DNA of 64,000 nt from Achromobacter agilis (GTDB lineage: Bacteria; Pseudomonadota; Gammaproteobacteria; Burkholderiales; Burkholderiaceae_B), in assembly GCF_900496965.1 (NCBI RefSeq), contig NZ_UFQB01000017.1, positions 1 through 64,000 of the forward strand. Direction: 5' to 3'. The notes under the pieces are model-generated. The model was not told the origin of the DNA, searched no databases, and saw only the letters and a program-made list of their open reading frames with translations. Positions 60,371 through 64,000 of the stretch are shown here, piece by piece; position 1 is the stretch's first letter, and each line of letters begins with the position of its first letter. The position numbers and the translations under genes are program-made.

Positions 60371-61129
60371 ATGTTCCGCAAACGCCAGATCGTGGCGCTT
60401 TCCATGGCTTTGGCCGCCGCCTGGGGCGCCAGCGCCCACGCCGGCGACCTGGTGGTGTCCGCCGCCGCCAGCCTGACCAACGCCTTCAAGGAAGTGGCGC
60501 AGGGCTACGAGAAAACGCACCCCGGCACCAAGGTGATCCTGAATTTCGGCGCCTCGGACGTGCTGCTGCAGCAGATCGTCAAGGGCGCGCCCGCAGACGT
60601 CTTTGCGTCGGCCGACCAGAAGGCCATGGACAAGGCCGTCGAGGAAAAGGCCGTCAAGCCCGCCTCCCGCGTGGACTTCGCCGCCAACCAGGTCGTGCTG
60701 ATCGTGCCGGCGGACAGCAAGGCCGGCATCACGTCCCTGAAGGACCTGACCCGCGATGACGTCAAGCGCATCGCCTACGGCAATCCGGCCTCGGTGCCGG
60801 TGGGGCGCTACACGCAAGGCGCGCTGGAGGCCGCCGGCCTCTGGGACGCCGTGCAGGCCAAGAGCGTGCTGGCCCAGAACGTGCGCCAGAGCCTGGACTA
60901 CGTGGCGCGCGGCGAGGTGGACGCGGGCTTTGTGTTCGCCACCGACGCGGCCATCATGGCCGGCAAGGTCAACGTGGCCGTGCGCGTGCCGTCGCAGACG
61001 CCGGTCACCTATCCCATCGCCGTGACCACGCGCGAGGCGGCCGCCAAGGAAGCCGAAAGTTTCGTCGCCTATGTGTTGTCGCCCGACGGTCAGGCGATAC
61101 TGTCGCGGTACGGCTTCCAGAAGCCCTGA
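60371..61129 (+). CDS. modA: Molybdate-binding periplasmic protein ModA
   Basis: A 252-aa receptor with a signal peptide ending SAHAG. Oxyanion-contact regions are SAAASLTNAFKEVAQGYEK, NFGASDVLLQQIVKGAPADVFASA and GNPASVPVGRYTQGALE. GGAGAAAAAC precedes the ATG at 60371; an in-frame ATG at 60338 overlaps the ModE site and is unlikely. It is the first gene of modABC. Confidence 0.96.
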   Translation: MFRKRQIVALSMALAAAWGASAHAGDLVVSAAASLTNAFKEVAQGYEKTHPGTKVILNFGASDVLLQQIVKGAPADVFASADQKAMDKAVEEKAVKPASRVDFAANQVVLIVPADSKAGITSLKDLTRDDVKRIAYGNPASVPVGRYTQGALEAAGLWDAVQAKSVLAQNVRQSLDYVARGEVDAGFVFATDAAIMAGKVNVAVRVPSQTPVTYPIAVTTREAAAKEAESFVAYVLSPDGQAILSRYGFQKP

Positions 61130-61152
61130 GTCCTGTTGAATCGTAGGCATTG

Positions 61153-61836
61153 ATGAGTGATCCGGTCTGGGTCCCGCTGCTGCTTTCCCTGAAAGTGGCG
61201 GGTTGGGCGACGTTGTTGGCGACGGTGTCGGGTACGGGCGCGGCCTATGCGCTGTCGCGCTGGCGCTGGCCCGGCCGCGACCTGCTGGACGCCATCCTGA
61301 CGCTGCCGCTGGTGCTGCCGCCGACCGTGCTCGGGTACTACCTGCTGGTGCTGCTGGGCCGCCGCGGCATCATCGGCGAGACGCTGGCCGGCTGGGGGAT
61401 CGAACTGGTCTTCACCTGGCAGGGGGCGGTGATCGCGGCCTCCGTGGTGGCGTTTCCGCTCGTGTTCAAGTCCGCCCGCGCCGCCTTCGAGAACGTCGAC
61501 GGCCAGCTGGAGAACGCGGCGCGCGTGCTGGGCGTGTGCGAGGCGGGGGTGTTCTTCCGCGTGACCCTGCCCCTGGCCGCGCGCGGCATCGCCGCCGGCG
61601 TGCTGCTCGCCTTCGCGCGGGCGCTGGGCGAATTCGGCGCCACGCTGATGATCGCCGGCAACCTGCCCGGGCGCACCCAGACCTTGTCGGTGGCCATCTA
61701 CGAGGCCGTGCAGGCGGGCGACGACGCCACGGCCAACATGCTGGTGCTGGTGACGTCCGCGACCTGCGTCGTGGTCCTGCTGCTGGCCGGCAGGCTGGTG
61801 CCCATCGGCGGCCGGCGGGACGGAGGGCGGCGATGA
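61153..61836 (+). CDS. modB: Molybdate ABC transporter permease ModB
   Basis: A 227-aa permease with about five membrane segments and the EAA-like loop VFFRVTLPLAARGIAAGVLL, plus ALGEFGATLMIAGN, the ModB/CysT signature. The ATG at 61153 is taken; a TTG three bases earlier is possible. It ends in an ATGA overlap with modC. Confidence 0.95.
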   Translation: MSDPVWVPLLLSLKVAGWATLLATVSGTGAAYALSRWRWPGRDLLDAILTLPLVLPPTVLGYYLLVLLGRRGIIGETLAGWGIELVFTWQGAVIAASVVAFPLVFKSARAAFENVDGQLENAARVLGVCEAGVFFRVTLPLAARGIAAGVLLAFARALGEFGATLMIAGNLPGRTQTLSVAIYEAVQAGDDATANMLVLVTSATCVVVLLLAGRLVPIGGRRDGGRR

Positions 61837-62519
61837 GCGTCAGCATCCAGGTCCGCAAGCGGATGGTGTCGGGCGATCAGCGCTTCGCGCTGGATGTCGC
61901 CTTCGAATCGTCGGCCAAGCGCATCGCGCTGTTCGGGCCGTCCGGCGCGGGCAAGAGCCTGACCTTGCGCGCGGTGGCCGGGCTGCTGCGTCCGGATTCG
62001 GGCCGCATCGAGATCAATGGCCGCGTGCTGTACGACGCCGAGACGGGCGTCTGCCTGCCGGCGCAGTCGCGCCGCGTCGCCTACCTGTTCCAGGACTATG
62101 CCTTGTTCCCCCACCTGACCGTGGCGCAGAACATCGCTTTCGGCCTGCGCCGCGGCTGGCGCAATCCGCCCCGGCGCGAAGTCGGGCCCCAGGCGCAGCG
62201 CTGGGTGGACGCCTTCGAGCTGCGGTCCATCGTGGGCAGCTATCCGAGCGAGATCTCGGGCGGGCAGAAGCAGCGGGTGGCCCTGGCGCGCGCGCTCATG
62301 CTGCAGCCCGACATCCTGTTGCTGGACGAGCCGTTCTCGGCGCTGGACGCGCAGTTGCGGGGCAGGATGCGGCTGGAGCTCAATGCGCTGCAGCGGCAGC
62401 TGGACGTGCCGATGCTGCTGATCACGCACGACCCGGCCGACGTGGACGCGCTGGCCGACGAGGTGTTCGAGGTGCGCGAGGGCAGGGTGCGGCGTTACGA
62501 CTCGGACGTAGGCGTTTAG
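61833..62519 (+). CDS. modC: Molybdate ABC transporter ATPase ModC, lacking the MOP domain
   Basis: A 228-aa ATPase with Walker A GPSGAGKSL, signature ISGGQKQRVALARAL and Walker B ILLLDEPFSALDAQL. Typical ModC is about 350 aa and ends in a molybdate-binding MOP domain. This one stops directly after the nucleotide-binding domain (VREGRVRRYDSDVGV). Feedback by molybdate on the transporter itself is thus probably absent, leaving transcriptional control by ModE. The frame is open upstream, but the ATG at 61833 overlaps the modB stop. Confidence 0.93.
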   Translation: MSVSIQVRKRMVSGDQRFALDVAFESSAKRIALFGPSGAGKSLTLRAVAGLLRPDSGRIEINGRVLYDAETGVCLPAQSRRVAYLFQDYALFPHLTVAQNIAFGLRRGWRNPPRREVGPQAQRWVDAFELRSIVGSYPSEISGGQKQRVALARALMLQPDILLLDEPFSALDAQLRGRMRLELNALQRQLDVPMLLITHDPADVDALADEVFEVREGRVRRYDSDVGV

Positions 62520-62564
62520 CGGCTGCGGATCTTGGCCCTGTAGGGGCCGCGCTGGCGTGAACGG

Positions 62565-63359
62565 CTAGTCCAGCACGCCCAGGATCACGCTGGAGGCTTT
62601 GAAGATCGCCACGGCGTCGGCGCCGACGTCCAGGCCCAGGTCGTTCGCGCTGTCGTTGGTCACGATGGCCGCCAGCGTAATGCCGCCTTCCAGGCCGATC
62701 AGGATCTCGCTGTTCACGGCGCCCGGGCGCAGGGCGGTGATCTTGCCCGGCAGCTGGTTGCGCGCCGACAGGCGCAGGCCCGGCCCGGGCGCGCCGACGA
62801 TGACCGACGAAGCCTTGACCAGCGCGATCGCCTCCTTGCCCACGGCCAGCCCCAGCTCCTGGGTGCTTTCGCGCGTGATGGTGGCCGTGAGGGTCTGGCC
62901 GCCCGCTATGCGCAGCACGATCTCGTCGTTGACGGCCCCTTCGCGGATGCGGATGACGGTGCCCAGGAGTTTGTTGCGTGCGCTGGTTTTGAGCATGAAG
63001 CGCTTCATCAGGTCGATATCGCCGCTGGCGTCCACGCCGGCGCGGGTCAGGTTTTCCATGAACTTGCGGTGCTCCGCTTCGAGCGCGCGGAAGGTCGCGA
63101 TGAGACGGCGGGCGCGGTCGGTCAGCTGCGTGCCGCCGCCGCCCTTGCCGCCGGCCGCCCGGATCACGAGCGGCTCGCCGGCCAGGTTGTTCATGGCGTC
63201 GATGGCGTCCCAGGCTCCCTTGTAGCTCATGCCCACGGCGCGCGCGGCGTTCGTGATCGAGCCGGTGGCGTCGATCTGCGCCAGCAGGTCTATGCGGTTT
63301 CTTCCGCCCCAGTTCTGGGCGCCGGAGCGAAACCAAATCGAGCCGTCGAGTTCCAACAT
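62565..63359 (-). CDS. modE: Molybdate-dependent transcriptional regulator ModE
   Basis: A 264-aa regulator. The N-terminal winged HTH (residues about 20-85; RIDLLAQIDATGSITNAARAVGMSYKGAWDAID, then GGGTQLTDRARRLI) matches ModE. Two tandem MOP domains follow (ARNKLLGTVIRIREGAVNDEIVLRI and ARNQLPGKITALRPGAVNSEILIGL), each with the SARN(Q/K)L opening. It is convergent with modC. The start at 63359 (MLELDGSIWFRSG) fits the family; the frame is open to 63590. Confidence 0.95.
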   Translation of the reverse strand: MLELDGSIWFRSGAQNWGGRNRIDLLAQIDATGSITNAARAVGMSYKGAWDAIDAMNNLAGEPLVIRAAGGKGGGGTQLTDRARRLIATFRALEAEHRKFMENLTRAGVDASGDIDLMKRFMLKTSARNKLLGTVIRIREGAVNDEIVLRIAGGQTLTATITRESTQELGLAVGKEAIALVKASSVIVGAPGPGLRLSARNQLPGKITALRPGAVNSEILIGLEGGITLAAIVTNDSANDLGLDVGADAVAIFKASSVILGVLD

Positions 63360-63519
63360 CGGTATTGGGCCTGTCGTCAGGGCAGGGTATGGGACACGGG
63401 GCGAGTGTACTGGAGGGACGCGGCGGCGGCGGGCCCCTATCGATGAGAATGAGATTCTGTTGATATTTCGCTGGCTTCGCGGCACTATATTCACGCCTTG
63501 GGCTCTCGGAGAAAACAAC

Positions 63520-64000
63520 ATGAAAGCGTTGAAATTGCTGGCGGCGGGATCCATGACGGGGTTGTTGGCGGCGTGCGCGTCGGGTCCCACGGTGAAGAGC
63601 GACTACGACCACCAGGCGGACTTCGCCCAGTACCGGAGCTTCGGGTTCATGTCGCCCCTGGGCACCGACAGGGCAGGCTACAGCACCCTGCTCACCGAGC
63701 GGCTGAAAACCGCCACGCGCGGCCAGATGGAGATGCGCGGCTACGTCTACAGCGCCTCCAACCCCGATCTGCTGGTCAATTTCGGCGCCAAGCTGCAGCA
63801 GAAGGTGCAGGTCACTCCCGCGGCGCCGATGGGGCCATACTACGGCTACCGCGCCGGCTTCTATGGCGGCTGGCCCGGCTACGGCTGGGGCGACGACGTC
63901 TATCAATACACCGAGGGCACCCTGAACATCGACCTCGTCGACGCGCGCCGCAAGCAGCTGGTGTGGGAAGGCGTGGCGGTGGGAGAGGTCCAGAATACGG
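63520..64000 (+). CDS. DUF4136 lipoprotein (truncated by the window edge)
   Basis: The first 160 residues of a lipoprotein. The lipobox LLAAC puts the acylated Cys near residue 19. The mature part KSDYDHQADFAQYRSFGFM opens a DUF4136 domain, and a Gly/Tyr-rich insert (PYYGYRAGFYGGWPGYGWG) precedes the conserved GTLNIDLVDARRKQLVWEG strand. CGGAG precedes the ATG by 9 nt. Such outer-membrane lipoproteins have no known biochemical role. Confidence 0.85.
   Translation, partial: MKALKLLAAGSMTGLLAACASGPTVKSDYDHQADFAQYRSFGFMSPLGTDRAGYSTLLTERLKTATRGQMEMRGYVYSASNPDLLVNFGAKLQQKVQVTPAAPMGPYYGYRAGFYGGWPGYGWGDDVYQYTEGTLNIDLVDARRKQLVWEGVAVGEVQNT

Noticed and set aside
63441-63470. TGAGAATGAGATTCT-like Fur box before the DUF4136 lipoprotein gene
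   Set aside because: The match is weak in the right half and the gene has no iron link.

Overview
The window is high-GC DNA (about two thirds G+C by eye), with dense, mostly leaderless operons, several ATGA start/stop overlaps and many Bug-type (TctC) periplasmic receptors, LysR/GntR/IclR regulators and acyl-CoA genes. This gene content and style point to a betaproteobacterium of the Alcaligenaceae (Bordetella/Achromobacter type). That placement is an inference from gene content, not from a marker gene. No rRNA, tRNA, CRISPR array, intact insertion sequence or phage gene was seen.

Layout. 0.1-2.8 kb and 19.5-22.1 kb carry the two aconitases, acnA and acnB, on the minus strand; an identical 21-bp dyad lies upstream of both. 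3.1-7.4 kb is a LysR-controlled acyl-CoA module (SDR reductase, acyl-CoA ligase, Bug receptor with two internal deletions). 7.5-16.0 kb is a GntR/FCD regulator facing a complete branched-chain-amino-acid-type ABC transporter followed by M20 and M81 hydrolases, with a perfect 26-bp palindrome between them. 16.3-18.7 kb is a TonB-dependent siderophore receptor behind a Fur-box-like site. 18.7-25.6 kb holds a lysozyme-fold lipoprotein, acnB, a pair of membrane-anchored FxLYD-like proteins, a TauE/SafE permease and a CBS-domain protein.

25.7-41.0 kb is a catabolic region with two similar modules. Each has a CoA-activating enzyme (CaiB/BaiF CoA-transferase in one, ADP-forming acyl-CoA synthetase in the other), a large/small acyl-CoA dehydrogenase pair, a crotonase and a Bug receptor, with LysR or IclR regulators nearby and one thiolase. 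42.0-47.6 kb is a malonate module: GntR regulator, malonyl-CoA decarboxylase, crotonase, malonyl-CoA synthetase and Bug receptor. 47.6-51.9 kb is an aldo/keto reductase and a TrpXYZ-like ABC transporter.

52.2-60.3 kb is the most intriguing block. A DadA-like oxidoreductase is followed by two divergent operons that share a 77-bp symmetric promoter. The left operon encodes a membrane-embedded spermidine synthase and a Tat-exported FAD oxidoreductase. The right operon encodes a DUF350 membrane protein, an SPFH/SHOCT protein, a zinc-ribbon DUF4178 protein, a 49-aa Gly/Ser-rich peptide and S-adenosylmethionine decarboxylase. Together they look like a membrane-linked aminopropylation or polyamine system. 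The window ends with modABC and modE (molybdate uptake, with a ModE box) and a truncated DUF4136 lipoprotein.

Eight copies of a roughly 64-bp intergenic element bounded by TGTCWGACA-type palindromes lie at 16.1, 33.4-33.9 and 51.9-52.2 kb. They account for most of the long non-coding stretches.
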